From Geothrix sp. (GTDB lineage Bacteria; Acidobacteriota; Holophagae; Holophagales; Holophagaceae), in the NCBI RefSeq assembly GCF_030219325.1, contig NZ_CP126625.1, forward strand, positions 3,522,857 to 3,586,856: a stretch of DNA of 64,000 nt, written 5' to 3'. Positions 34,965 to 47,129 of the stretch are shown piece by piece. The position numbers and the translations under genes were made by a program. Every line of letters begins with the position of its first letter. Positions within the stretch are counted from its first letter, which is position 1. The notes beneath the pieces were generated by a model. That model was not told where the DNA came from. It searched no databases and saw only the letters and a list, made by a program, of their open reading frames with translations.

Positions 34965-34983
34965 GGGGCCGCACGGCGGCCCC
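34965..34983 (-). promoter_or_regulatory. Leader hairpin and promoter region of the bufferin operon
   Basis: A perfect 8-base hairpin, GGGGCCGC-ACG-GCGGCCCC, lies 30 bases upstream of the bufA start and 20 bases before its GGAGG (34944-34940). The whole region from 34936 to 35090 holds no gene and includes AT-rich runs. A small GACCC-TGC-GGGTC dyad lies at 35058-35070. A sigma-specific promoter could not be fixed. The hairpin could act as an mRNA stabiliser or as a control element. Confidence 0.5.
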
Positions 34984-35090
34984 GTTGTGGAACAGGACTG
35001 GGTCTTTCCGGACACACCCGATCAGGACCGAAGTGCTGTTGTTAACCTTTTCGGTGCGACCCTGCGGGTCATTGTGACATTTTTTTATTT

Positions 35091-35492
35091 CTATGCCTCG
35101 AAGCGCGGGTCGGAGGGGCCCGGCCGCCAGGCGCAGGCAGTGATCCTCTGTCGCCGCCGGGCCACCCAGTCATAGGCCCCATCCCGCAGGCCCCCCGGAA
35201 GCCAGGCCAGCAGCATCCCGGCCAGACGCCAGCCCGGACCCATCCGGCCCAGGAGGTGGATCAGCGCCCCGGACCGGGACCAGAGCGCCCCGTCCGGCGT
35301 GCGGACCAGGAGGCTGTCCGGGAGGCCGCTGAGCACTGATCCGGGGATCAGGCGGTGGAAAGCCTCGCCGCCCAGGGGCGCGAAGCGGACCCGCCCGGAG
35401 CGATCCCGCCCGGCCACGAAGCGCACCGCCCGCTGGCAGAGACCACAGCCGCCGTCGTAGAAGAGGTGGGTCAGCCCTTGATCAGAACCCAC
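35091..35492 (-). CDS. DCC-family thiol-disulfide-like protein (DUF393)
   Basis: A 133-residue protein of the DUF393/DCC family. The motif LFYDGGCGLCQRAVRFV near the start has the D-x2-C-x2-C signature, followed by FAPLGGEAFHRL and LIHLLGRMGPGWRLAGML. The family is predicted to have a thioredoxin-like fold; its targets are unknown. I start at GTG 35492, which overlaps the upstream UPF0016 stop; the CTG at 35474 is an alternative. No strong ribosome site. It could lie upstream of the bufferin operon in one message, but 155 bases separate them. Confidence 0.72.
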   Translation of the reverse strand: MGSDQGLTHLFYDGGCGLCQRAVRFVAGRDRSGRVRFAPLGGEAFHRLIPGSVLSGLPDSLLVRTPDGALWSRSGALIHLLGRMGPGWRLAGMLLAWLPGGLRDGAYDWVARRRQRITACAWRPGPSDPRFEA

Positions 35493-35740
35493 AATCCCAC
35501 CGCGATGAAGGCGGTCCCTGCCGCCCACTTGATGGCCGCCTCCGGGATGTACTTGAAGAGGATGCCGCCCACGGCCACGCCGATGGCCGTGGCGCACACC
35601 AGGGCTGCGCTGGCGGCCAGGAACACGGTCCAGACCTGCCCGCTGCGCACGGTGGCCGTCATGGCCGCGAGCTGGGTCTTGTCCCCCACCTCGGCGAGGA
35701 AGACGGTGGCGAAGGTGGTCCAGAAGAGTGATCGGTTCAT
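35471..35740 (-). CDS. Half-size UPF0016 (GDT1/MneA-type) cation transporter
   Basis: An 89-residue membrane protein with three hydrophobic helices and one copy of the family motif EVGDKTQ (residues near 16-22). UPF0016 proteins, such as GDT1 and MneA, move Mn2+ or Ca2+ and usually have two such repeats in about 190 residues. A single-repeat protein would need to dimerise, and no partner copy is nearby. It starts at ATG 35740. It overlaps the DCC gene downstream and lies 55 bases from the divergent RNase D-like gene. Confidence 0.82.
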   Translation of the reverse strand: MNRSLFWTTFATVFLAEVGDKTQLAAMTATVRSGQVWTVFLAASAALVCATAIGVAVGGILFKYIPEAAIKWAAGTAFIAVGLWVLIKG

Positions 35741-35795
35741 GTGTCCCCGCAGATCGTGACAGGGGTTCATGGTACCGGACTGGCATACTGGCCGG

Positions 35796-36743
35796 ATGGC
35801 GCTGGATCACTTCGACCTCCCCACGACCTACGTGGACACTCCGGAAAAGCTGCAGGCGGCCCTGCCCCTCTGGCACGCGGCCGGCGTGCTGTCCGTGGAC
35901 ATCGAGTGCAGCCTCACGGGCGTGCACCACTGCGTGCTGGCCCTCATGCAGGTGGCCACCCACGACCAGGCCTGGCTGGTGGATCCCCTGCCCCTGGATC
36001 ACCTCATGCGCCCCGCGCTGCAAGCCATGGCCCAGGTGCCCTGGATCGTCCATGACTTCTCCGGCGACGGCATCGTCTTCAAGCGGCTCTACGATGTGGT
36101 GCCCGACAGCATCTTCGACACCATGTTGCTGTCCCGCGCCCTGGGGTACCCCCAGCCCGGGCTGAAGACCATGGCCAAGCTCAAGCTGGGCCTCGACATC
36201 CCCAAGGAAGAGCAGGACTCCAACTGGATGCTCCGCCCCCTGCGCGATTCCCAGATCAGCTACGCCAGCCGCGACGCGGCCCTGCTTCTGCCCCTGCTCC
36301 GCATCCTGGCCGACGAGTGCGATGCCCACCGGGACCACCCGGAGATCGGCCCCCGCCTGGCCAGCCTGCCCAAGGAGATGCGCCACCTGCTGAAGCGGGT
36401 GCGGGCCTACACGCCCCCCAGGCACGATCCCGTCGTCGAGAAGGTGAAGCACCTGGGGGACCTGGCCGTGGACCGGGCCAAGAAGCTCACGGCGCTGCGC
36501 TGGGCCTGGGGCAACGAAGGCGACGTGGGGGCTGTCATGGAACTGGGCAACCGCTGGCTCATGGCCCGCCTGGCCCATCCACCCGCCACCCGGGAGGCCC
36601 TGGAGCGGACCATTCCGAATCCCCGCTTCCGCCGTAAGCGCCTGGAAGCCCTCTGGGAGGTCTTCGCCGAGGGCGCCCATGAAACTCAGGAAGAGGCAGA
36701 ATCCGCCGATGCACTGATCTGGACCACCTCTGGACAACCATGA
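35796..36743 (+). CDS. RNase D-like 3'-5' exonuclease with HRDC-type tail
   Basis: A 315-residue DEDD-family exonuclease. The catalytic motifs are VDIECSLTG (D and E of Exo I; usual DTE becomes DIE), VHDFSGDG (Exo II) and YASRDAALL (Exo III). The C-terminal part after about residue 200 holds a helical HRDC-like region. RNase D trims tRNA and other stable RNA 3' ends. CATACT ends six bases before the ATG at 35796; an earlier in-frame ATG is at 35769 (near AGGGG). The stop overlaps fliW as ATGA. Confidence 0.85.
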   Translation: MALDHFDLPTTYVDTPEKLQAALPLWHAAGVLSVDIECSLTGVHHCVLALMQVATHDQAWLVDPLPLDHLMRPALQAMAQVPWIVHDFSGDGIVFKRLYDVVPDSIFDTMLLSRALGYPQPGLKTMAKLKLGLDIPKEEQDSNWMLRPLRDSQISYASRDAALLLPLLRILADECDAHRDHPEIGPRLASLPKEMRHLLKRVRAYTPPRHDPVVEKVKHLGDLAVDRAKKLTALRWAWGNEGDVGAVMELGNRWLMARLAHPPATREALERTIPNPRFRRKRLEALWEVFAEGAHETQEEAESADALIWTTSGQP

Positions 36744-37174
36744 CCCCCGAACCCGCCAACCCCCCTGATTTCACCGCCGAATCCCCCGACGGCATCCAGG
36801 TGACCTTCCCCAAGGGGCTCCTGGGCTTCGAAAAGCTCTCCGCCTTCCTCCTCTTCGAGCCCAAGGATGGCTACCCCCTGAAGTTCCTCCAGTCCACCGA
36901 GAACCCGGATGTGTCCTTCATCTGCATCGACCCGGTCACGGTGAAGCGGGACTACCAGGTCCCCCTGACCCAGGAGGAGGCCGAGGCCCTGGGCCTCGAG
37001 GCGCCGGAAGATGCCCTGATCCTCACCCTGGTGGTCGTCCCGGAGAACCCGCAGCACATGACCACGAACCTTGCGGGCCCCATCATCATCAACGTCAGGA
37101 CGCGGAAGGGCCGCCAGATCATCCTCAGCTCGGAGACCTACCCCCTCCGCTGCCCCATCCTCCTTCAAGACTGA
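36740..37174 (+). CDS. fliW: Flagellar assembly factor FliW
   Basis: A 144-residue FliW. FliW binds flagellin and the CsrA protein; when flagellin is exported it frees CsrA to repress flagellin mRNA. Signature parts: FPKGLLGFEKLSAFLLFEP, NPDVSFICIDPV, and the C-terminal GPIIINVRTRKGRQIILS. Its start overlaps the RNase D-like stop by four bases. csrA follows 22 bases downstream, the classic FliW-CsrA pair. No flagellin gene is in the window. Confidence 0.93.
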   Translation: MTPEPANPPDFTAESPDGIQVTFPKGLLGFEKLSAFLLFEPKDGYPLKFLQSTENPDVSFICIDPVTVKRDYQVPLTQEEAEALGLEAPEDALILTLVVVPENPQHMTTNLAGPIIINVRTRKGRQIILSSETYPLRCPILLQD

Positions 37175-37196
37175 CCCGGTCCGAAAGGCTGCGTGG

Positions 37197-37448
37197 ATGC
37201 TCGTCATCACGAGAAAGCCCGAACAATCCATCGTCATTGGCGGCGAGGTCGAGGTCATCGTCCTCGGCATCACCAAGGATGGGGTGCGCCTGGGCATCAA
37301 GGCGCCGCTCACGGTCCAGGTCCACCGGCGGGAGGTCTTCGAAGCCATCGCCGCCGAGAACCGCGCGGCCACGGCCTCCAAGGTCCCGGTCCAGGATGTG
37401 GCAGCCCTGCTCCGGGCCGCTCAAGTCCGCAAGCCCCACACCCGATAA
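37197..37448 (+). CDS. csrA: Carbon storage regulator CsrA
   Basis: An 83-residue homodimeric RNA-binding regulator that binds GGA-containing loops and represses or stabilises target mRNA. The family start MLVITRKPEQSIVIGGEVEV is intact, followed by ITKDGVRLGIKAP and the RREVFEAI helix. The tail beyond residue 60 (KVPVQDVAALLRAAQVRKPHTR) is longer than in the 61-residue E. coli protein. The ATG at 37197 is the family start; an in-frame extension upstream has no similarity and was dropped. fliW lies immediately upstream. Confidence 0.93.
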   Translation: MLVITRKPEQSIVIGGEVEVIVLGITKDGVRLGIKAPLTVQVHRREVFEAIAAENRAATASKVPVQDVAALLRAAQVRKPHTR

Positions 37449-37466
37449 GATCCCTTCGAGGTCATC

Positions 37467-37640
37467 GTGGACATCAGCCCAGCCGGTGCAGCAGCCCAGG
37501 CGCAGCAGTTGCTGCAGCAGCAGGTCGCCGTCGGCGTGCTGAGGAAGAGCCTGGATGCGGACGCCCAGCAGGGGGCCGCCCTGGTGAAGATGCTGAGTCA
37601 GTCGACGGGCCTGGGGCAGGGCATCGACCAGTACGCCTGA
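37467..37640 (+). CDS. Small YjfB-like putative motility protein
   Basis: A 57-residue gene with a GTG start, too short for typical ORF calls. The product begins MDISPAGAAAQAQQLLQQQV and ends GQGIDQYA, an Ala/Gln-rich helical peptide matching the small YjfB-type putative motility protein family. GAGG is six bases before GTG. It lies 18 bases after csrA, so it belongs to the fliW-csrA motility cluster. The exact role is unknown. Confidence 0.75.
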   Translation: MDISPAGAAAQAQQLLQQQVAVGVLRKSLDADAQQGAALVKMLSQSTGLGQGIDQYA

Positions 37641-37694
37641 GGCCGCAGCAGGAGCGGAGGCCCACCGTCGCGCACAGCGCGATGGCCCGAAGGG

Positions 37695-37715
37695 CGCGGC
37701 CCAGGAGGGGCCGCG
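37695..37715. terminator. Strong hairpin between convergent yjfB-like gene and uvrA
   Basis: A perfect 8-base stem CGCGGCCC and GGGCCGCG with loop AGGAG. It sits between the convergent yjfB-like gene and uvrA, where a bidirectional terminator is expected. There is no T-run on either side, so it could be a hairpin-only or Rho-type end. Confidence 0.5.
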
Positions 37716-37751
37716 TGAACATGCCATGGGCCGCCGACTTGGTCCGAACGG

Positions 37752-40583
<2,832 letters not shown>

Positions 40584-40640
40584 GGTCTCCCCAGCTTACG
40601 CCAAATTTTCGCCTTCGGGAATTGCGCTTAGAATCGTGTG

Positions 40641-41552
40641 ATGCATCCAGCTGAGTTGGCGATCCTGCTCCATCGCGCCCTCGAGGTCCGGCTGGCGCGC
40701 CTGCAGGAGCTGCTGGACGCCCCGGACTGGGTCGACGACGACGAGCAGCTGCATCAGGTCCGCGTCTCCGCCCGCCGGCTCGGGGCCGTGCTGGACCTGG
40801 TGGACGCGGAGGTCTACCCGGGCCACAAGGGCCAGCGCCGGGCCCTCAAAGGGCTGGTGGACACCCTGGGGCTGCCCCGGGAGCTGGATGTGCATGCCGG
40901 GCACCTGCGGGCCCACCTCCTCCAGGCGGGGACGCCCGCCCAGGCCGCCGTTCTCGAGCACCTGCTGGAGCAGGTGGACCGCGGCCGCGCCAAGGCCCGC
41001 CGGGCCATGCGGAAGGAGCTTGACCGCCTGCGCCTGCCGGACCTCCGCCGGCTGCTCGACGTGCCATCCCTGCAGGACCCCTTCCAGGCCACCTCCCTGC
41101 AGGAGGCGGCCTGGACCTGTCTGGAGGCCCGCGCCGAGGCGGCCCTGGGCGGCCTGCCCGGCCTCTGCGCCCACGAGGATCCGGCCGCCCTGCACAAGAC
41201 GCGGGTGCGCATCAAGAAGCTGCGCTACGCCGTCGAGGCCCTGGAGGCGGCCTTCGCCGAGCCCCCGGAGGCCCTGCTCAAGGATCTGCGCGCGCTGCAG
41301 ACCGTGCTGGGCGACCACCACGACCTGGCCGCCTTGGAGGCCCTGCTCTGGGAGGCGGAAGCCCAGCTCCGTCTTCGCGAGCGGCAGGTCCTCGGCGCCG
41401 GCGTGCTCGACCTGCTGGGCGGCGTGGCCGAAGCCCGGCGCACCATCTATGGCCGCTTCGTCGAGCTGGCCGGACCCCAGGGCCCCGCCGCCTTCGCCCG
41501 CGCCGTGCGGCCGGCCCTGGGCCTGCCCCCGGTGGACGGGATCCTGGCATGA
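40641..41552 (+). CDS. CHAD-domain protein
   Basis: A 303-residue all-helical CHAD protein. The two hallmark repeats appear: LHQVRVSARRLGAVLDLV near residue 36 and LHKTRVRIKKLRYAVEALEA near 185, with conserved His, Arg and Lys. CHAD domains bind polyphosphate and often sit near CYTH phosphatases, but there is no CYTH domain here. TAGAAT ends six bases before the ATG, a leaderless-like arrangement; an in-frame GTG is one codon earlier. Its stop overlaps the histidine kinase start by four bases (ATGA), so the two are coupled. Confidence 0.85.
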   Translation: MHPAELAILLHRALEVRLARLQELLDAPDWVDDDEQLHQVRVSARRLGAVLDLVDAEVYPGHKGQRRALKGLVDTLGLPRELDVHAGHLRAHLLQAGTPAQAAVLEHLLEQVDRGRAKARRAMRKELDRLRLPDLRRLLDVPSLQDPFQATSLQEAAWTCLEARAEAALGGLPGLCAHEDPAALHKTRVRIKKLRYAVEALEAAFAEPPEALLKDLRALQTVLGDHHDLAALEALLWEAEAQLRLRERQVLGAGVLDLLGGVAEARRTIYGRFVELAGPQGPAAFARAVRPALGLPPVDGILA

Positions 41553-43171
41553 GCTTCTGGCCGGTGCGGCTCCGTCCCCTGGCCTGGCTGCGCAGCCTGC
41601 ACGCCAAGCTCTTCGTCCTGCTGGGCCTCGTCACCAGCGTGCTCACCGTGGCCGTGGCCTACTCCATCGTCCGCAACAGCCGGCGGGAGCTGGAGACCTA
41701 CTCGCGCAACCTCGTGATCGAGGCGGCCGGCACCGTCGAGACGGACATCATCGAACGCGACCCCACCTTCAAGGATCCCGACAAGCTGGACCAGCTGCTG
41801 TCCAGCATCGCCGGACCCGACCGCAGCATCTTCCAGATCGACGTCTTCAGGCGCGTGGGCCGGGGCAACGAGGTGGACCTGGTGCGCTCCTCCGGCGAGG
41901 AGAGCACGGTGGACTGGGGTCCCGAGATCGGGTCGTACCTCACCCTGCCCAAGGCCCAGGCCGAGCTGGTGGACCTCAACACCGGGCGCCAGGCCTGGAA
42001 GGTCTACCTGCCCATCCGCCCCCACAAGCCCGGCCAGCCGCCCATCGGCCTCATCCGCGCCTACTGCGACCTGGAGCGCTGGGAGGTGGTCTGGGACAAC
42101 AACCTCAAGCGGACCCTGCGCACCCTGCCCGGCGTGCTCCTCGGCGAGTTCATCCTGCTGTGGCTCATCCTGCGGGTGCTCATCAGCGATCCCATCGAGG
42201 GCTTGGTGCTCACCATGCAGCGCCTCGAGCAGGGTGAGTCCAGCGCCCGGGCCCCGGTGCGCCGCAGCGACGAACTGGGCCTCATCGCCGCCCGCTTCAA
42301 CGACATGGCCGCCCAGATCCAGCGGGCCGGGGAGGACCGCGAGGCCCTCATCCGCGAGATCCGCGGGCTCAACGCCAACCTGCAGGATCGCATCGATGCC
42401 GCCCTCTCCGAGCTGCAGGCCAAGAACGACGAGCTGGCCGCCCTGGTGGAGCGCAACGCCCTCCTCCGCGAGGAACTCGGCACCCAGGAGCGCCTGGCGG
42501 TGGCCGGCCAGCTGACCGCCACCTTCGCCCATGAGGTGGGCACGCCCCTCAACCTCGTGACGGGCCACCTCCAGCTGCTGGAGAGCCAGAAGGACCTGCC
42601 GGACAAGACCCGCGAGCGCCTGGGTGTCATCGGCGGCCAGATCCAGCGGGTGGGCGACATCGTGCGCCGCCTGCTGGACCTCACCCGGCGTCCCCAGCTG
42701 CACAAGAAGCCCCTGCTCTTCGAGAGCCTGCTGGGGGACCTGGAGCAGCTCTGGTCACCCACCCTGGCGGCCCACGGCGTCACCGTGACGGCCCTGGCCC
42801 CACCGGACTGCTGCCTGGACGTGGACCGCAAGCAGATGGAGCAGCTCTTCATCAACCTCATGAACAACGCCGTGGACGCCATGCCCGAGGGCGGCCAGGT
42901 GGAGCTCAAGGCCCAGCCCGCCGAGGAGAGCACGCCCGGCGGCCTCTGGTGGGAGCTGCACTTCCACGACTCCGGCCAGGGCATCCCCGCCGAGCTGCTG
43001 GGCCAGGTCTTCCGCCCCATGTTCACCACCAAACCCGAAGGCAAGGGCACCGGCCTGGGCCTCAGCATCTGCCGCGAGATCGTGCGCAACCACGGTGGCG
43101 AGATCCGCATCGAGAGCACCGAAGGCAAGGGCACCTGCGTGGTGTTCACCTTGCCCGGGGCGCTGGTCTAG
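41549..43171 (+). CDS. Membrane sensor histidine kinase
   Basis: A 540-residue sensor kinase. TM1 is about residues 22-42 (AKLFVLLGLVTSVLTVAVAY). A periplasmic region runs to about 195. TM2 lies near LLGEFILLWLILRVLI, followed by a HAMP segment (DELGLIAARFNDMAAQI) and a coiled coil. The dimerisation/phosphorylation box FAHEVGTPLNL puts the phospho-His at residue 328. The ATPase has NLMNNAVDAM (N box), HDSGQGIP and GTGLGLSI. No response regulator is adjacent on this strand; the leftward sigma-54 activator at 44984 lacks a receiver domain. CHAD overlap suggests linked control. Confidence 0.9.
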   Translation: MSFWPVRLRPLAWLRSLHAKLFVLLGLVTSVLTVAVAYSIVRNSRRELETYSRNLVIEAAGTVETDIIERDPTFKDPDKLDQLLSSIAGPDRSIFQIDVFRRVGRGNEVDLVRSSGEESTVDWGPEIGSYLTLPKAQAELVDLNTGRQAWKVYLPIRPHKPGQPPIGLIRAYCDLERWEVVWDNNLKRTLRTLPGVLLGEFILLWLILRVLISDPIEGLVLTMQRLEQGESSARAPVRRSDELGLIAARFNDMAAQIQRAGEDREALIREIRGLNANLQDRIDAALSELQAKNDELAALVERNALLREELGTQERLAVAGQLTATFAHEVGTPLNLVTGHLQLLESQKDLPDKTRERLGVIGGQIQRVGDIVRRLLDLTRRPQLHKKPLLFESLLGDLEQLWSPTLAAHGVTVTALAPPDCCLDVDRKQMEQLFINLMNNAVDAMPEGGQVELKAQPAEESTPGGLWWELHFHDSGQGIPAELLGQVFRPMFTTKPEGKGTGLGLSICREIVRNHGGEIRIESTEGKGTCVVFTLPGALV

Positions 43172-43959
43172 ATTTCGACCACTTCCACATCCCCAAGTTC
43201 TTCTTCCAGGAACCGGCTGCCCACTTCCTTCAGCCGGGTGCTGGCGTCGGTGAGCTGGACGCGGAGGGTGCCGCGGGCGCTGGTGGTGCGGTAGCCGAGG
43301 CTGCCCTGCAGGAGGCGGTCCACGGCCTTGGCGGTGACGCGGCCGCTGTCGATCCAGCGGGTGCCGGGGCGGCAGCGCTCCAGGCTGGGCAACAGGGTGG
43401 GGTAGTGGGTGCAGCCCAGCACCACGGTCTTCACCTCGAAGGGCAGCTGGTTCAGGTAGCGGCGGCAGATGCTGTCGGTGACGGGGTCGTCGAACCAGCC
43501 CTCCTCCGCCAGGGGCACCAGCAGCGGACAGGCCACGCTGTGGATGACCTTGGCGGGGTCGCGGCGGCGGATGGCCGTGTCGTAGGCGGCGCTGCCGATG
43601 GTGGCCAGGGTGCCGATGATGCCCACGGGGCCCGCATGCTCGGCGGCGGCCTCGGCGCCGGGCTCGATGACGCCGATGACCGGGCAGGGGCTCACGGCCT
43701 GCAGGGCCGGCAAGCCGTGGGCGCTGGCGGTGTTGCAGGCGATGACGATGAGCTTGGGTTCGGCGCGCTGCAGCAGCTCGCCCATCTGCAGGGTGTAGCG
43801 CTCGATGGTTCGGTGGCTCTTGCTGCCGTAGGGCAGGCGGGCGGTGTCGCCCAGGTAGAGCAGGTCCTCCTGGGGCAGCAGCTGGCGCAGCGCGTGCAGC
43901 ACCGTGAGCCCGCCGATGCCCGAGTCGAAGATGCCGATGGGGCGGTCGGATCGGCTCAT
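43168..43959 (-). CDS. murI: Glutamate racemase
   Basis: A 263-residue enzyme that makes D-glutamate for peptidoglycan from L-glutamate. Motifs: IGIFDSGIGGLTVLHAL at the start, YLGDTARLPYGSK, the first catalytic Cys in VIACNTASA, and the second in VLGCTHYPTL. Length is normal. The ATG at 43959 overlaps the prmA stop as ATGA, so the two are coupled. The C-terminal end overlaps the opposite-strand kinase by four bases. Confidence 0.93.
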   Translation of the reverse strand: MSRSDRPIGIFDSGIGGLTVLHALRQLLPQEDLLYLGDTARLPYGSKSHRTIERYTLQMGELLQRAEPKLIVIACNTASAHGLPALQAVSPCPVIGVIEPGAEAAAEHAGPVGIIGTLATIGSAAYDTAIRRRDPAKVIHSVACPLLVPLAEEGWFDDPVTDSICRRYLNQLPFEVKTVVLGCTHYPTLLPSLERCRPGTRWIDSGRVTAKAVDRLLQGSLGYRTTSARGTLRVQLTDASTRLKEVGSRFLEEELGDVEVVEI

Positions 43960-44825
43960 GCGGAAACCCGCGTGGCCAAGATGGCGATCCACTCGCCCTC
44001 CTGCCGCACCTGCTCGGGCCTGAAGCCGTGGGTCACGAGGCTCACCAGGGCCTCGTCGGTGCGCTCGGCCAGGATGCCGCTGGCGATGAGCCAGCCGCCG
44101 GGCGCGGCCACCTCGGCCATGCGCGGCAGCAGCTCCTGGATGGTGATCAGCAGGATGTTGGCCAGCAGGCCCGCGAAGGGGCCGTTGGCCTTGGGATGAT
44201 CCAGGGTGCCCACGAAGCTGTCGTAGGGTTTGGCCCCCTGCAGCAGGTGGGCGTTGAGCTCGATGAGCTCCGCCATGGCCGGCCCGCAGTCGGGGTCGAT
44301 GTCGAAGGCCGTGAGGTTCCGCCCCCCCAGCAGGTGGGCCGCCAGGGAGAGGATGCCCGTGCCCGCGCCGATGTCGAGGATGGGGCCCCGCAGGCGGTCC
44401 GCCTGGGCCAGCTCCTCCAGCAGCTCCATGCAGAGCCGGGTGGTCTCATGGCCGCCGGTGCCGAAGGCCAGGCCGGGGTTCACCACCAGGTCCAGGCGAC
44501 CGGCGGGGCCCGGGGTCTCCTCCCAGAGGGGCCGCACGTGGAAGCGGGTGCCCACCTCGAAGGCGCCGAAGCCCTCACGGCTCTTGGCCAGCCAGTCCTC
44601 ATCCCCGAAGGCCTCGGCCTCCAGCAGGCGAACCCCGGGGAAGGCCGCCAGGCCTATCGCTTCGGGAGGGGCTTGGTCCGGCGGGAAGTAGGCGTAGCAG
44701 GCCCGGGGGGGATCGGCCTCCCGGTAGAAGGCGGAGGAGCCCTCCCCCTCCAGCCAGACGCAGAGCGCCTCCTCCTGGGGATCCGGAACTTCCAGTTTCC
44801 ACCTCAGATGCGTCGCCTGTGCCAT
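43956..44825 (-). CDS. prmA: Ribosomal protein L11 methyltransferase
   Basis: A 289-residue SAM-dependent methyltransferase that trimethylates ribosomal protein L11. The N-terminal recognition domain is followed by the SAM-binding core: LAFGTGGHETTRLCMELL, ILDIGAGTGILSLAA and AFDIDPDC. The NPPY-type site is LLANILLITIQELL. TAATCT ends six bases before the ATG at 44825, again leaderless-like. It is followed directly by murI with a four-base overlap. Confidence 0.92.
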   Translation of the reverse strand: MAQATHLRWKLEVPDPQEEALCVWLEGEGSSAFYREADPPRACYAYFPPDQAPPEAIGLAAFPGVRLLEAEAFGDEDWLAKSREGFGAFEVGTRFHVRPLWEETPGPAGRLDLVVNPGLAFGTGGHETTRLCMELLEELAQADRLRGPILDIGAGTGILSLAAHLLGGRNLTAFDIDPDCGPAMAELIELNAHLLQGAKPYDSFVGTLDHPKANGPFAGLLANILLITIQELLPRMAEVAAPGGWLIASGILAERTDEALVSLVTHGFRPEQVRQEGEWIAILATRVSA

Positions 44826-44935
44826 CCGCCAAGATTAGCAGGCACCCCTGGGAACCATTGGTTCCCGAACTGCACTCAAAGGGTGCGGCCGGTCAGTGGG
44901 CCGTGGTGAGTGAGCGAGTCGTGGGGGGAGAACGG

Positions 44936-44961
44936 CAAGGGGGGACAGGCGTCCCCCCTTG
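44936..44961 (-). terminator. Terminator after the 44984-46420 sigma-54 activator
   Basis: A perfect 11-base stem CAAGGGGGGAC and GTCCCCCCTTG around loop AGGC. It lies 22 bases downstream of the sigma-54 activator stop and upstream of prmA. The T-run on the minus strand is weak, so efficiency is uncertain. It would separate the two transcription units. Confidence 0.65.
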
Positions 44962-44983
44962 TTCGTTTCGGGCCCAGCGCACC

Positions 44984-46420
<1,437 letters not shown>

Positions 46421-46439
46421 GGGCTCCTTGGATGAAACC

Positions 46440-46467
46440 AGCCTAGAGGCAGGGGTCTGAGGGTCAA
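46440..46467 (-). promoter_or_regulatory. Sigma-70-type promoter of the sigma-54 activator gene
   Basis: On the minus strand TTGACC (46467-46462) and TAGGCT (46445-46440) are spaced by 16 bases. The start codon lies 19 bases after the -10 box, leaving room for the AAGGAG ribosome site. TTGACC is close to the consensus TTGACA, and TAGGCT resembles other -10 boxes in this window. Confidence 0.6.
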
Positions 46468-46580
46468 GTCAAAAAAATGACTGAGAAAAAGTTCGCAGGG
46501 AACGCCGGAATTCCCGAATGGCCGCAACCGCTCCGACTTGCCGCGCGGCGTACGATGGAAGGAGCACTCCGGAGGTCCCC

Positions 46581-47129
46581 ATGTCGCTCATGGAATCCAC
46601 CATGGTCCCGCTGGGTACGGCCTGTCCCGACTTCACCCTGCCCGGCGTGGACGGCCGCCTCTGGTCGCTGCGCGACTTCCACTGCCCGGCCCTGCTGGTG
46701 GTGGTCATGTGCAACCACTGCCCCTACGTGCAGGCCATTGACGATCGCCTTGACGCCCTGGCCCGGGCCTATGCCGGCCGCTGCGCCGTGGTGGGCATCA
46801 ACGCCAACGACGCCGTGACCTACCCCGATGACAGCTTCGAGGCCATGCGGATGCGCGCCAGGGCCAAGGGCTACGCCTTCCCCTACCTCTGGGACGAGGA
46901 GCAGACGATGGCACGGGCCCTCAACGCTGCCTGCACGCCGGACTTCTTCCTCTACGACTCCCACCGCCGCCTGATGTACCGGGGCCGCCTGGATGACAAC
47001 TGGAAGGACGCGAACCGCGTCACCCGCCAGGAGCTGCAGGAGGCCATCGAGGGCGTCCTGGCCGGCCGGGAACCCCTCGAAGTCCAGCAGCCCAGCATGG
47101 GCTGCAGCATCAAGTGGAGGTCCCGGTGA
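46581..47129 (+). CDS. Thioredoxin-fold peroxiredoxin-like protein, CxxC
   Basis: A 182-residue AhpC/TSA-type protein. After a short start come the redox motif VVMCNHCPYVQAIDDRL (CxxC) and the NANDAVTYPDD segment. The C-terminal TPDFFLYDSHRRLMYRGRLD is characteristic of this redoxin group, which includes short cytoplasmic thiol reductases. No signal peptide. GGAGG lies five bases before the ATG at 46581. Its stop overlaps the start of a similar exported gene. Confidence 0.85.
   Translation: MSLMESTMVPLGTACPDFTLPGVDGRLWSLRDFHCPALLVVVMCNHCPYVQAIDDRLDALARAYAGRCAVVGINANDAVTYPDDSFEAMRMRARAKGYAFPYLWDEEQTMARALNAACTPDFFLYDSHRRLMYRGRLDDNWKDANRVTRQELQEAIEGVLAGREPLEVQQPSMGCSIKWRSR

Noticed and set aside
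35058-35090. GACCC-TGC-GGGTC followed by a T-run, like a plus-strand terminator
   Set aside because: No plus-strand gene ends upstream of it, and the stem has only five pairs. It more likely belongs to the upstream region of the leftward bufA gene.
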